Positions 49,089 through 57,161 of a stretch of DNA of 64,000 bases are shown one piece after another. The notes under the pieces are model-generated. The model was not told the DNA's origin. It made no database searches and saw nothing but the letters and a program-made list of their open reading frames with translations. The DNA comes from CAVVNN01 sp963838035 (GTDB taxonomy: Bacteria; Actinomycetota; Thermoleophilia; Solirubrobacterales; 70-9). A program made the translations under genes and the position numbers. Within the stretch, counting starts at the first letter, position 1; every line of letters starts with the position of its first letter. The DNA is taken from assembly GCA_963838035.1 (NCBI GenBank), contig CAWIPM010000002.1, positions 372,001 to 436,000 on the forward strand. The letters run 5' to 3'.

Positions 49089-50390
49089 CGGCCGCCGGCC
49101 CCGCGACAGCGCGGCGAGGTCGGCCTCGAAGCCCGGGTAGCTGATCGCGGCCGCACTCATACCCTCGACCTCGGCGCCCTCGCCGGAGGCCAGGCCGGCG
49201 ACGGCACCCAGCATCGCGATGCGGTGATCGCCGTGGGAGTCGATCGTGCCCCCGCGCAGGCCGCCGCTGCCGGTAACGGCCATGCCGTCGTCGGTCGGCT
49301 CGGCGTCCCCACCGAGCGCGGTCAGCGCGGCGGTCACCGTTGCGATCCGGTCGGACTCCTTGCGCCGCAGCTCGGCGGCGTCGCGGATCGTCGTTGTGCC
49401 CTCGGCGAAACAGGCGGCGAGGGCGACCAGCGGCAGCTCGTCGATCGCCAGCGGAACCTCGGCTCCACCGATGTCGACTCCGCGCAGCTGCGACGACAGC
49501 GCCCGGACGCGGCCGATCGGCTCGCCGCCGCGATCGCCCTCCGGCTCGACCTCGAGCTCGGCCCCCATCCGCCGCAGGATCTCCAGGAGGCCGGTCCGGG
49601 TCGGGTTGAGCCCGACCCCGGTGAGACTTACGTCGCTTCCCGGCACGAGCAGCGCCGCGACGAGGAAGAAGGCGGCCGAGGAGAAGTCCGCGGGGACGAC
49701 GATCTTGCCGGGCTCGACCAGGCCCGCCGGCCGCACGACGACCGTGTCGCCGCTGCGCTCGACCTCCGCGCCGGCGGCGGCGAGCATGCGCTCGGTGTGG
49801 TCGCGGGTCGGCAACGGCTCGACGACCCGCGTCTCGCCCTCGGCGAGCAGGCCGGCGAAGAGAAGGCAGGACTTCACCTGGGCGCTGGCGACCGGCAGCT
49901 CGTAGGAGATGCCGCGCAGCGAAGCGCCCTCGATCTCCAGCGGTGGCAGACGTTCTTCTCGGCAGCGCAGACTGGCGCCCATCCGACGCAGCGGCCCGAC
50001 GATGCGGTCGATCGGTCGGCGCCCGATCGAGTCGTCGCCGTCCAGCGTCCAGGCACCTGCCTCCTGCCCCGCCAGCCAACCGGGCAGCAGCCGCAGCAGG
50101 GTGCCGGCGTTGCCGACGTCGACCTCTGCCGGAGAGGCGCCGCGCAGGCCGACACCGCGGATCCTCAGGCTCGGAGCAACCGCGTCGGTCGTGAGGCCAT
50201 CGACCTCGGCGCCGAGCACGACTACCGCCGCCAGGGTCGAGCGGGTGTCGGCCGAGTCGAGGTAGCCCTCGACCGCGCTCACTCCCTCCCCCATCGCGGC
50301 GATCAGCGCCGCGCGGTGGGAGATCGACTTGTCGGCCGGTGGGCGGAGAGCCCCGCGCAGCGGGCCGGAGGGGTCGAAGCGCGTGGCCAT
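49086..50390 (-). CDS. aroA: 5-enolpyruvylshikimate-3-phosphate synthase
   Basis: 434 residues: PPADKSISHRAALIAAMGEG, VDVGNAGTLLRLLPGWLAGQ (PEP site), and DSHGDHRIAMLGAVAGLAS near the end. Sixth shikimate step. GGGGAG lies about 10 nt before ATG 50390. Followed by cmk. Confidence 0.96.
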   Translation of the reverse strand: MATRFDPSGPLRGALRPPADKSISHRAALIAAMGEGVSAVEGYLDSADTRSTLAAVVVLGAEVDGLTTDAVAPSLRIRGVGLRGASPAEVDVGNAGTLLRLLPGWLAGQEAGAWTLDGDDSIGRRPIDRIVGPLRRMGASLRCREERLPPLEIEGASLRGISYELPVASAQVKSCLLFAGLLAEGETRVVEPLPTRDHTERMLAAAGAEVERSGDTVVVRPAGLVEPGKIVVPADFSSAAFFLVAALLVPGSDVSLTGVGLNPTRTGLLEILRRMGAELEVEPEGDRGGEPIGRVRALSSQLRGVDIGGAEVPLAIDELPLVALAACFAEGTTTIRDAAELRRKESDRIATVTAALTALGGDAEPTDDGMAVTGSGGLRGGTIDSHGDHRIAMLGAVAGLASGEGAEVEGMSAAAISYPGFEADLAALSRGRRP

Positions 50391-50396
50391 CGGGCT

Positions 50397-51482
50397 CTAC
50401 TCCCCGGCGCCGAGAACCGTGACCGTGTGGCCAAGGCCGCGCACCAGCTCGGCCGCGCGCTCGGCCTGCTCGGCCCCTGCCACCCATAGCGAGACGGCGC
50501 CCGAGGTCATGTCGGGCGCCGGGTAAAGCGCCATGTCCTCGATGTTTACACCCGCCTCGCCGAGCGCCAGCGCCAGCTCGGCGACTGTTCCCGGCCGGTT
50601 GGCGACGACGACGCGAAGCTCGTGCAGCGGGCCGGCCGCATGCTCGGCAGCGAGCAACCGGCGCCGGGCCTCGCCCGCGGCGACGTGCCACTCGGCGACC
50701 GCGTCGGAGTCGCCGGCGCGAATCAGCTCGGCGGCCTCGCGCAGCCGCTCGCCGACCGAATCCACCGCCGCGGCGACCGCATCGCGGTTGCTGGAGAAGA
50801 TGTCGGCCCAGATCGCCGGGTTGGAGCCGGCGACTCGGGTGATGTCTCGAAAGCTCGGTCCGACCTCCGGCATCCGCTCCGAGTCGCGGGTCAGCTCCCC
50901 CACCGCCTCGCCGACGAGCACGTTGGCGACGACGTGCGGCATGTGGCTGACCGTCGCCATCAGGCGATCGTGGGAGGCGGCCTCGATCGCCTGGGGGCGA
51001 GCGCCGAGCCCGGCGATGAGGCGCTGCAGGCGGTCGTAGAGGAGCCCGCTGGAGCGCTCAGTCGGGGTCAGGTACCAGCGCGCCCCCTCGAAGAGGTCGG
51101 CGCGGGCGTTCTCGACTCCGGAGGTCTCCGCGCCCGCCAGCGGGTGGCCTCCGATGAAGCGCTCCTCGGCGCCGAGCGCGGCGACGATCTGACGCTTGGT
51201 CGAGCCGACGTCGGTGACGACGGCGTCGGGGCCCGAGGCGCCGAGGGCAGCTGCCGCCAGATCGGGCAGGGCGGCGACCGGAGCGGCGCAGAGGATGACG
51301 TCGGCGTCGGCGCAGGCCTCGGCAACCGTCGCGGCGCCGAGGTCGACGGCACCGTCCGCGATCGCGCGGTCGAGGGTCGCGGGGTCGGGATCGAACCCGG
51401 TGACCTCGGCGTCGAGCCGTCCCCTCGCCGCGAGCCCGACGGAGCCTCCGATCAGACCCACACCGAGAACGGCGAGCTTCAT
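50397..51482 (-). CDS. tyrA: prephenate dehydrogenase with ACT domain
   Basis: 361 residues: AVLGVGLIGGSVGLAARG (NAD site), GGHPLAGAETSGVENARADLF, then a C-terminal ACT domain (LRVVVANRPGTVAELALALGEAGVNIED) that may bind tyrosine. Makes 4-hydroxyphenylpyruvate. Overlaps the DAHP synthase stop (ATGA). Confidence 0.94.
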   Translation of the reverse strand: MKLAVLGVGLIGGSVGLAARGRLDAEVTGFDPDPATLDRAIADGAVDLGAATVAEACADADVILCAAPVAALPDLAAAALGASGPDAVVTDVGSTKRQIVAALGAEERFIGGHPLAGAETSGVENARADLFEGARWYLTPTERSSGLLYDRLQRLIAGLGARPQAIEAASHDRLMATVSHMPHVVANVLVGEAVGELTRDSERMPEVGPSFRDITRVAGSNPAIWADIFSSNRDAVAAAVDSVGERLREAAELIRAGDSDAVAEWHVAAGEARRRLLAAEHAAGPLHELRVVVANRPGTVAELALALGEAGVNIEDMALYPAPDMTSGAVSLWVAGAEQAERAAELVRGLGHTVTVLGAGE

Positions 51483-52564
51483 CCGTCGTGCCGCGCCCGC
51501 ACCGCGGCCGCGAGGGCGTCGAGAACCGCGACCGTTCCCTCCCAGCTCATGCAGGCGTCGGTGATCGACTGACCGTAGGTGAGCGCCGCGCCGCCGTCCA
51601 GGTCCTGACGGCCCTCGACCAGGAAGGACTCGAGCATCACGCCGACGATCGCCCCGTTGCCGGCCGCGATCTGGGCGCCAATCTCCAGCGCCGCCTCGGC
51701 CTGGCGCGTCGGGTCCTTGCCGCTGTTGTCGTGTGAGGCGTCGATCACCACCCGCTCGGGGAGGCCGGCGGCACGCAGCTTCTCGAGCGCTGCGGCGACG
51801 CCCGCGGCGTCGTAGTTGGGGGCGCCCCTTCCTCCGCGCAGGATCACGTGGCCGTCGGGGTTTCCCGTGGTGTGGAGGATCGCCGGCGCTCCGGCGTCGT
51901 CGATGCCGGCGAAGGCGTGCGGCGCCGCCGCGGCGCGGACGGCGTCGACGGCGACCTGGACGTCACCGTCGGTGCGGTTCTTGAACCCGATCGGCATCGA
52001 GAGGCCCGAGCCGAGCTGGCGGTGGATCTGGCTCTCGGTCGTGCGCGCGCCGATCGCCCCCCAGGAGACGGCGTCGGAGATGTACTGGGGGGTGATCGGG
52101 TCGAGGAACTCGCAGCCGATCGGCAGGCCGAGGTCGAGCACCTCGAGCAGCAAGGTGCGCGCGATGTGCAGGCCCGCGTTGACGTCGCCGGAGCCGTCGA
52201 GATGGGGATCGTTGATCAGCCCCTTCCAGCCCGTCGTCGTGCGCGGCTTCTCGAAGTAGACCCGCATCGCTACCAGCAGGTCGTCGCTCAGCTCGTCGGC
52301 CTTCTCGCTGAGGCGCTTGGCGTAGTCGAGCGCCGCCGCCGGGTCGTGGACGCTGCAGGGGCCGACCACGACGAGCAGCCGGTCGTCGCTGCGGTCGAGG
52401 ACGGCGACCACTTCCTCGCGCCCCCGCACCACCGCCTTTGCCCGCCCCTCCCCCAGCGGCCGTTCGCCAAGCAACGCCTCCGGCGAGACCAGCTCGACGA
52501 CCCGCTCGATCCGCTGGTCGCGGACCCGGTCGCGCATCGCCTCTTTGTTCGTCCCGATCGCCAT
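51479..52564 (-). CDS. aroG: 3-deoxy-7-phosphoheptulonate synthase (DAHP synthase, AroF/G/H type)
   Basis: 361 residues from ATG 52564 (MAIGTNKEAMRDRV). VVVGPCSVHDPAAALDYAKRL, RVYFEKPRTTTGWKGLINDP and IDASHDNSGKDPTRQ are the class-I alpha signatures. First shikimate step. This E. coli-like class is less common in actinobacteria than class II. ATG overlaps hisC stop (TGATG). Confidence 0.94.
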   Translation of the reverse strand: MAIGTNKEAMRDRVRDQRIERVVELVSPEALLGERPLGEGRAKAVVRGREEVVAVLDRSDDRLLVVVGPCSVHDPAAALDYAKRLSEKADELSDDLLVAMRVYFEKPRTTTGWKGLINDPHLDGSGDVNAGLHIARTLLLEVLDLGLPIGCEFLDPITPQYISDAVSWGAIGARTTESQIHRQLGSGLSMPIGFKNRTDGDVQVAVDAVRAAAAPHAFAGIDDAGAPAILHTTGNPDGHVILRGGRGAPNYDAAGVAAALEKLRAAGLPERVVIDASHDNSGKDPTRQAEAALEIGAQIAAGNGAIVGVMLESFLVEGRQDLDGGAALTYGQSITDACMSWEGTVAVLDALAAAVRARHDG

Positions 52565-53664
52565 CAGTCGAGCAGTTCGCTCAGGGCGGCAAGGAAACGG
52601 TCGTCCTCGGCCGGGGTTCCGTAGGTGACGCGGAGGTGGCCAGGGTCGCCGAGGGGAGTGCCGGGACGGACCGCGATCTGGCGCTCCTTCAGGCCCTCGA
52701 CGACCTTCGCCTCGTCGGCGTCGCCAAGGCTGATCCAGGAGAAGTTGGCCTGGGTGTCGGCGGTGGCCAGGCCAAGCGCGCGCAGCGCCTCCTCGACCCG
52801 CAGGCGCTCGGCGATCGTCCCCTCGACCCGGCGGGTGACATCGTCCTGGTGCAGGATCGCCTCCGCCCCCGCCGCCTGGGCGAGGGCGTTGACGCTGAAG
52901 GGCTGGCGCACCGCGTCGACGGCGGCGCGGAACTTGGGCGAGCCGAGCGCGTAGCCCACCCGCAACCCGGCGAGGCCGTAGCACTTGCTGAAGGTGCGCA
53001 GCACCACCAGGTTGGGGAATTCGGCGAGCAGGTCGACCGTCGCGTCCGGATCGTCGTCGGTCTGGAACTCGACGTAGGCCTCGTCGAGGGCGATCGTGAC
53101 GTGCGCCGGAATCCGCTCGCAGAAGGCGGCGACCTCCGCCGCCGGCAGGTGGGTGCCGGTCGGGTTGTTGGGGTTGCAGATGAGCAGCAGCTGGGTCGCC
53201 GCCGTCACCTCGGCGGCCATCGCCTCGAGGTCGTGGACGTCGCCCTCGGCAAGCGGCACCCGGACCTCGCGGGCGCCGGTCAGCGCCGGAAGGTACGGGT
53301 ACATCGAGAAGGCCGGCCAGGCGTAGAGGATCTCCGCCCCGGGCTCGCAGAGCGCCTCGGCGGCGGCGAGCAGGATCTCGCAGGAGCCGTTGCCGACGGC
53401 GACCCGGCCGGGCTCGACCTCGAACCGCTCGGCGATGCGGCGGCGCAACAGGGTCGCGTCGGGGTCGGGATAGCGGTTCATCGCCCCGGTTGCGCTGTGG
53501 ATCGCCTCGATCACCTCGGGGTGGGGCGGGAACGGCGACTCGTTGGACGCGAGTTGGGCGATGCCGCCGCTGGCGATCTCCTCGGGCGCCTGCCCGGTCG
53601 GCACACCGGCCTGGTAGCCCGGGATGCGGGCGAGCTTCTCGGCGAAGGTGACGGCCATGGCCAC
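52564..53664 (-). CDS. hisC: histidinol-phosphate aminotransferase
   Basis: 366 residues, PLP fold type I: LASNESPFPPHPEVIEAI, NPNNPTGTHLP and RTFSKCYGLAGLRVGYALG with the PLP Lys. In this aromatic cluster it probably also, or instead, transaminates 4-hydroxyphenylpyruvate/phenylpyruvate. GTG 53664 or ATG 53658. Confidence 0.92.
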   Translation of the reverse strand: MAMAVTFAEKLARIPGYQAGVPTGQAPEEIASGGIAQLASNESPFPPHPEVIEAIHSATGAMNRYPDPDATLLRRRIAERFEVEPGRVAVGNGSCEILLAAAEALCEPGAEILYAWPAFSMYPYLPALTGAREVRVPLAEGDVHDLEAMAAEVTAATQLLLICNPNNPTGTHLPAAEVAAFCERIPAHVTIALDEAYVEFQTDDDPDATVDLLAEFPNLVVLRTFSKCYGLAGLRVGYALGSPKFRAAVDAVRQPFSVNALAQAAGAEAILHQDDVTRRVEGTIAERLRVEEALRALGLATADTQANFSWISLGDADEAKVVEGLKERQIAVRPGTPLGDPGHLRVTYGTPAEDDRFLAALSELLD

Positions 53665-54051
53665 CTATTGTGCCGCGTGAAGATCGGAACGCAGCTCCTG
53701 GGTAGCGCCCAGGTAGGCATGGGCCGGGACGTGGCCGACAGGCGCGTAGTAGTGGACCATCACGCGGATGACCCGCTGCATCGCACCGGGGACGCCTATC
53801 TCCCGAGCACAGAGCAGCGGCACGGAGTCGAGCCCGAGGCCGCGGGCGGCGACCGCCGGGAACTCGGCGTCGAGGTCATCGGTGGTGGTGAACAGGCAGC
53901 TGACCATCGCCACCGCCTCCAGCGCGTTGCGGTCGAGCAGCTCCCGCATCAGGTCCGTCGTCGCGGCGACGATCGCCGCCGGCTCGTTGGCCTCCGCCTG
54001 GACGGCGCCGCGCACCGCGAAGAGCCTCTGTTCGCCCGGTTTCGCGCTCAC
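53665..54051 (-). CDS. aroH: chorismate mutase, AroH type
   Basis: 128 residues from GTG 54051: LFAVRGAVQAEANEP (active-site Arg), MVSCLFTTTDDLDAEFPA, VPLLCAREIGVPGAMQRVIRV (Glu and Arg) and MVHYY. Trimeric AroH fold as in B. subtilis. Overlaps rluB stop (GTGA). Confidence 0.93.
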   Translation of the reverse strand: MSAKPGEQRLFAVRGAVQAEANEPAAIVAATTDLMRELLDRNALEAVAMVSCLFTTTDDLDAEFPAVAARGLGLDSVPLLCAREIGVPGAMQRVIRVMVHYYAPVGHVPAHAYLGATQELRSDLHAAQ

Positions 54052-54743
54052 CGTTCGGCATCTTCCCAAAGCCGGGCCACCTCATCGGCCGCAAGGAGCC
54101 GGGACTCACCCCGGGACAGGCCGCCCAGCTCGATCGGGCCGAAGCGGACGCGGCGCAGAGCCGCCACCGCGTTGCCGATCGCCTCGGCCATGCGGCGGAC
54201 CTGTCGGTTGCGTCCCTCGCGCAGGACCATCTCGACCTCGCGCTCGCCGAGGCGGCGCACATCGGCCGGCGAGGTCACGCCGTCCTCCAGCTCCACTCCC
54301 CGCGCCAGCCGCCGCAGGTCATCGTCGGAGAGCGGATATCTCAGCTGCACCCGGTATGTCTTCGGCACTTCGTAGCGGGGATGGGTGAGGCGGTTCGCCA
54401 GCTCGCCGTCGTTGGTCAACAGCAGCAGCCCGGTCGAGTCGGCGTCGAGCCGGCCGACCGGGTAGAGGCGGGCATCGCTGCGCACAAGGCTCACCACCGC
54501 GGGGCGGTCTCCCGGCTCCTTCGCGGTCGAGACGACCCCGGCCGGCTTGTTCACCGCCCAGACCTCGCGCGGCTCCGTCCCGACCAAGCTCCCATCCACT
54601 CGCACTTCGTGCCCTGCATCCACATCCCGGGCCGGATCGGTGACGACCTCGCCGCCCACCGTGACCCGGCCCTTGGCGATGATCAACTCAGCGCCCCGCC
54701 GCGAAGCGACGCCGCCGTGGGCGAGGAACTTGACGAGCCTCAC
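54048..54743 (-). CDS. rluB: 23S rRNA pseudouridine synthase, RluB/RsuA family
   Basis: 231 residues: N-terminal S4 domain (RLVKFLAHGGVASRRGAELI), then GRLDADSTGLLLLTNDGELANRLTHP with the catalytic Asp, and REGRNRQVRRMAEAIG. Start GTG 54743 follows a strong hairpin and lacks a Shine-Dalgarno. scpA-scpB-rluB is a common order. Confidence 0.95.
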   Translation of the reverse strand: MRLVKFLAHGGVASRRGAELIIAKGRVTVGGEVVTDPARDVDAGHEVRVDGSLVGTEPREVWAVNKPAGVVSTAKEPGDRPAVVSLVRSDARLYPVGRLDADSTGLLLLTNDGELANRLTHPRYEVPKTYRVQLRYPLSDDDLRRLARGVELEDGVTSPADVRRLGEREVEMVLREGRNRQVRRMAEAIGNAVAALRRVRFGPIELGGLSRGESRLLAADEVARLWEDAER

Positions 54744-54750
54744 GGGAGGG

Positions 54751-54812
54751 GCGCCGGGGGAGGTCCCGGTGGAGCCTCCCCGCCGTTGCTCCGGCGGGGG
54801 CTCCCCCGGCGC
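54751..54812. promoter_or_regulatory. alternative hairpins between scpB and rluB
   Basis: Outer stem: GCGCCGGGGGAG (54751-54762) with CTCCCCCGGCGC (54801-54812), perfect 12 bp. Inner stem: GGAGCC plus CCCGCCG (54771-54785) with CGGCGGG plus GGCTCC (54792-54804). The two use the same bases 54801-54804, so both cannot be complete at once. Located 8 nt before rluB GTG. Confidence 0.55.
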
Positions 54813-54822
54813 TTCTCCAGGC

Positions 54823-55395
54823 TCACGGCTCGGATCTTTGTTCCCCGGCCTTCAGGAGCCGCTCGCGCAGCTCCCGCTCGTCATCGGGGGTCGGATCGAA
54901 CCGCGACGGGTCCGGCAGCTGGTCAAGGCCGGCGAGCCCGAAGAGGCGCTCGAACAGCTCCGTCGTCTTGAAGATCGCGGCACCGAAGCGCGAGCGGCCC
55001 GACTCTTCGATCAGCCCCCGCTCGGCCAGCGTCTGCACCGCCGACTCCGAGGAGACGCCGCGGATCCGGGCCACCTCGGGGCGCGAGACCGGCTGCAGGT
55101 AGGCGACGATCGCCAGCGTCTCGGCCTGGGCCTGGGTCAGCGGCGGCGTGCGCGGCTTGGCGAGCAGCCGGCGCGCGGCATCCTCGCTGGCCGGGTCGCT
55201 GGCAAGGGCGAAGCCGCCCGAGACCTCGCGGAGCACGATCCCCCGCCTGCCCTCGGCCAGGTCCTCGCGCAGCAGCTCGATCGCCTCGGCCACCTGGCCC
55301 TCGGTCGCCTCAGCCGCCTCGGCCAGATCGCGAGCGCTCACCGGCTGTGCAGAGAGGAAGAGCAGCGCCTCGACCGTGCGCGTCAGATCAGTCAT
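54823..55395 (-). CDS. scpB: segregation and condensation protein ScpB
   Basis: 190 residues of two winged helices: VEALLFLSAQPVSARDLAEA, TQAQAETLAIVAYLQPVSRPEVARIRGVSSESAVQTL. Kleisin-associated partner of ScpA/SMC. Start overlaps scpA by 8 nt. Confidence 0.95.
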   Translation of the reverse strand: MTDLTRTVEALLFLSAQPVSARDLAEAAEATEGQVAEAIELLREDLAEGRRGIVLREVSGGFALASDPASEDAARRLLAKPRTPPLTQAQAETLAIVAYLQPVSRPEVARIRGVSSESAVQTLAERGLIEESGRSRFGAAIFKTTELFERLFGLAGLDQLPDPSRFDPTPDDERELRERLLKAGEQRSEP

Positions 55396-56119
55396 GTGGA
55401 GCGACCCCTTTGATCCGGATCGGGCCGAACGGCTCGCTCTGCTCCCAGGTCGCCTCTCCCTTCCTGTAGAGCTCGAGCAGGGCGAAGAGCGTGACGGCCT
55501 GGGTCAGGCGGTCCTCGCCGCCGAACTGCTCGTCGAAGTCGATGCTGGCCCGTCCGGCCAGGGCCGTCCGCAGCGCGCGCAGGCGCCGCTCCAGCGAGAC
55601 GGTCTGGCGGATGTGGCTGACGTCGACCTCGGGGGGCGTCGTCAGCAGGTCGCCCAGGGCCGCGCCGAGCTGGTCGGGGTCGTAGACGGCGGTCGCGGCG
55701 TCGAGCGCGACGCGGCGTAGGCCCGCCGGCAGCGGCGCCGAGCGGTAGAGGTAGCCGCGAGCCGCCTCGAAGCGCTCGACCAGGGCCGCGGAGGCATCGC
55801 TATAGCGGCGGTACTCGAGCATCCGGGCGATCAGCTCCTCGAGCGCCTCCTCGGGACCGAGCTCGTCCATCTCGTCCTCGGCGCCGGGCAGCAGCAGCCG
55901 CGACTTCAGCTCCAGCAGAGCAGCGATCAGGACCAGGAACTCGGTCGCCACCTCCAGCTCGAGCTCGCCCTCACGCTCGAGGTGCTCGACGTAGGCGACC
56001 ACCACCTCGCCCAGCTCGACCTCGAGCAGGCTCACCTCCTCGCGCAGGACAACCGCCATCAACAGGTCGAACGGCCCGGCGAAGACATCGAGGTCGAGGT
56101 CCAGCTCGGCGACTGTCAC
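55388..56119 (-). CDS. scpA: segregation and condensation protein ScpA (kleisin)
   Basis: 243 residues: FAGPFDLLMAVVLREEVSLLEV at the N-terminus (binds SMC neck), LVLIAALLELKSRLLLPG, and a C-terminal winged helix (VTLFALLELYRKGEATWEQ) for the SMC cap. The presence of both kleisin partners argues that a working SMC is needed. GTG 56119 is 6 nt after TACGGT. Confidence 0.94.
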   Translation of the reverse strand: MTVAELDLDLDVFAGPFDLLMAVVLREEVSLLEVELGEVVVAYVEHLEREGELELEVATEFLVLIAALLELKSRLLLPGAEDEMDELGPEEALEELIARMLEYRRYSDASAALVERFEAARGYLYRSAPLPAGLRRVALDAATAVYDPDQLGAALGDLLTTPPEVDVSHIRQTVSLERRLRALRTALAGRASIDFDEQFGGEDRLTQAVTLFALLELYRKGEATWEQSEPFGPIRIKGVAPHD

Positions 56120-56125
56120 ATGCGC

Positions 56126-56131
56126 ACCGTA
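56126..56131 (-). promoter_or_regulatory. TANNNT hexamer before scpA
   Basis: TACGGT, 6 nt before GTG 56119. Confidence 0.4.
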
Positions 56132-56148
56132 GCGCCCGTGAGAGACAC

Positions 56149-57147
56149 CTACCGCGCGGGCCCCACACCCATGCGATCGCGCACGTCGACGAGCGTGGCG
56201 GCGGCGATCTCGCGCGCCTTCTCGGCCCCGGCGGCGAGCGCCGTCTCCAGCGCCGCCCTGTCTGGGCGCAGCTCGGCGTAGCGCTCACGGACCGGGGCAA
56301 GCAGCTCGACCACTCCCTCCGCGACCGCGCTCTTGAAGTCGCCGTAGCCGGCGCCGGAGAACTCGCGCTCGATCTCGGTGGGGTCGGCGCCACGGGCGAC
56401 CGCGAGGATCTCGATCAGGTTGCCGATGCCGGGCTTGCCCTCGGCGCGGACCACCTCTCGGCCGGAGTCGGTGACGGCGCTGCCGAACTTCTTGCGGATC
56501 GCATCCGGCTCGTCGAGCACGTAGATAGTCCCGGCCTCTGTCGAGTCGGTGGTCGACATCTTCCGCTCCGGCTGCTGCAGGTCCATGATCCGCGCGCCGA
56601 TCTCGGGGATGCGGTGCTCGGGGACAACCAGCGTCTCGCCGAAGCGCTCGTTGAAGCGGCGGGCGATCTCCCGCATCAGCTCGACGTGCTGGCGCTGGTC
56701 GTCGCCGACCGGCACCTCGGTAGCCCGGTAGGCGAGCACGTCGGCGGCCATCAGCACCGGATAGAAGAACAGCGCCGCCGAGACCAGCTCGCGCTGCTTC
56801 GCCGACTTGTCCTTGAACTGGTGCATGCGGTTGAGGTCGCCGTGCGAGGTGACCGCCGAGAGCAGCCAGGTCAGCTCGACGTGCTCGAGCACGTCGGACT
56901 GCCGGAAGAGGACGCAGCGCTCGGGGTCAAGTCCGGCGGCGAGCAGGATCGCCGCAGTGTCGTAGAGGCGCTCTCGCAGCTCGGCCGGGTCGAAGCTGAC
57001 CGAGAGCGCGTGCAGGTCGACGATGCAGAAGATCGCCGGCTCGCCCCGGTCCTGGCCCTCGACGTACTGGCGGATCGCGCCGATGTAGTTGCCGAGGTGC
57101 TTTCTTCCGGTCGGCTGGATGCCGGAGAAAATGACGGGGGCGGTCAC
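56149..57147 (-). CDS. trpS: tryptophanyl-tRNA synthetase
   Basis: 332 residues from GTG 57147: FSGIQPTGRKHLGNYIGAI (HIGH-like), PVGDDQRQHVELMREIARR, and KMSTTDSTEAGTIYVLD (KMSKS-like; here KMSTT, as in many bacterial TrpRS). The longer open frame to 58512 is a shadow within the drug-exporter gene. Confidence 0.95.
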   Translation of the reverse strand: MTAPVIFSGIQPTGRKHLGNYIGAIRQYVEGQDRGEPAIFCIVDLHALSVSFDPAELRERLYDTAAILLAAGLDPERCVLFRQSDVLEHVELTWLLSAVTSHGDLNRMHQFKDKSAKQRELVSAALFFYPVLMAADVLAYRATEVPVGDDQRQHVELMREIARRFNERFGETLVVPEHRIPEIGARIMDLQQPERKMSTTDSTEAGTIYVLDEPDAIRKKFGSAVTDSGREVVRAEGKPGIGNLIEILAVARGADPTEIEREFSGAGYGDFKSAVAEGVVELLAPVRERYAELRPDRAALETALAAGAEKAREIAAATLVDVRDRMGVGPAR

Positions 57148-57154
57148 GGGTTGC

Positions 57155-57160
57155 AGCCTA
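57155..57160 (-). promoter_or_regulatory. TANNNT hexamer before trpS
   Basis: TAGGCT, 7 nt before GTG 57147. Confidence 0.45.
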
Positions 57161-57161
57161 G

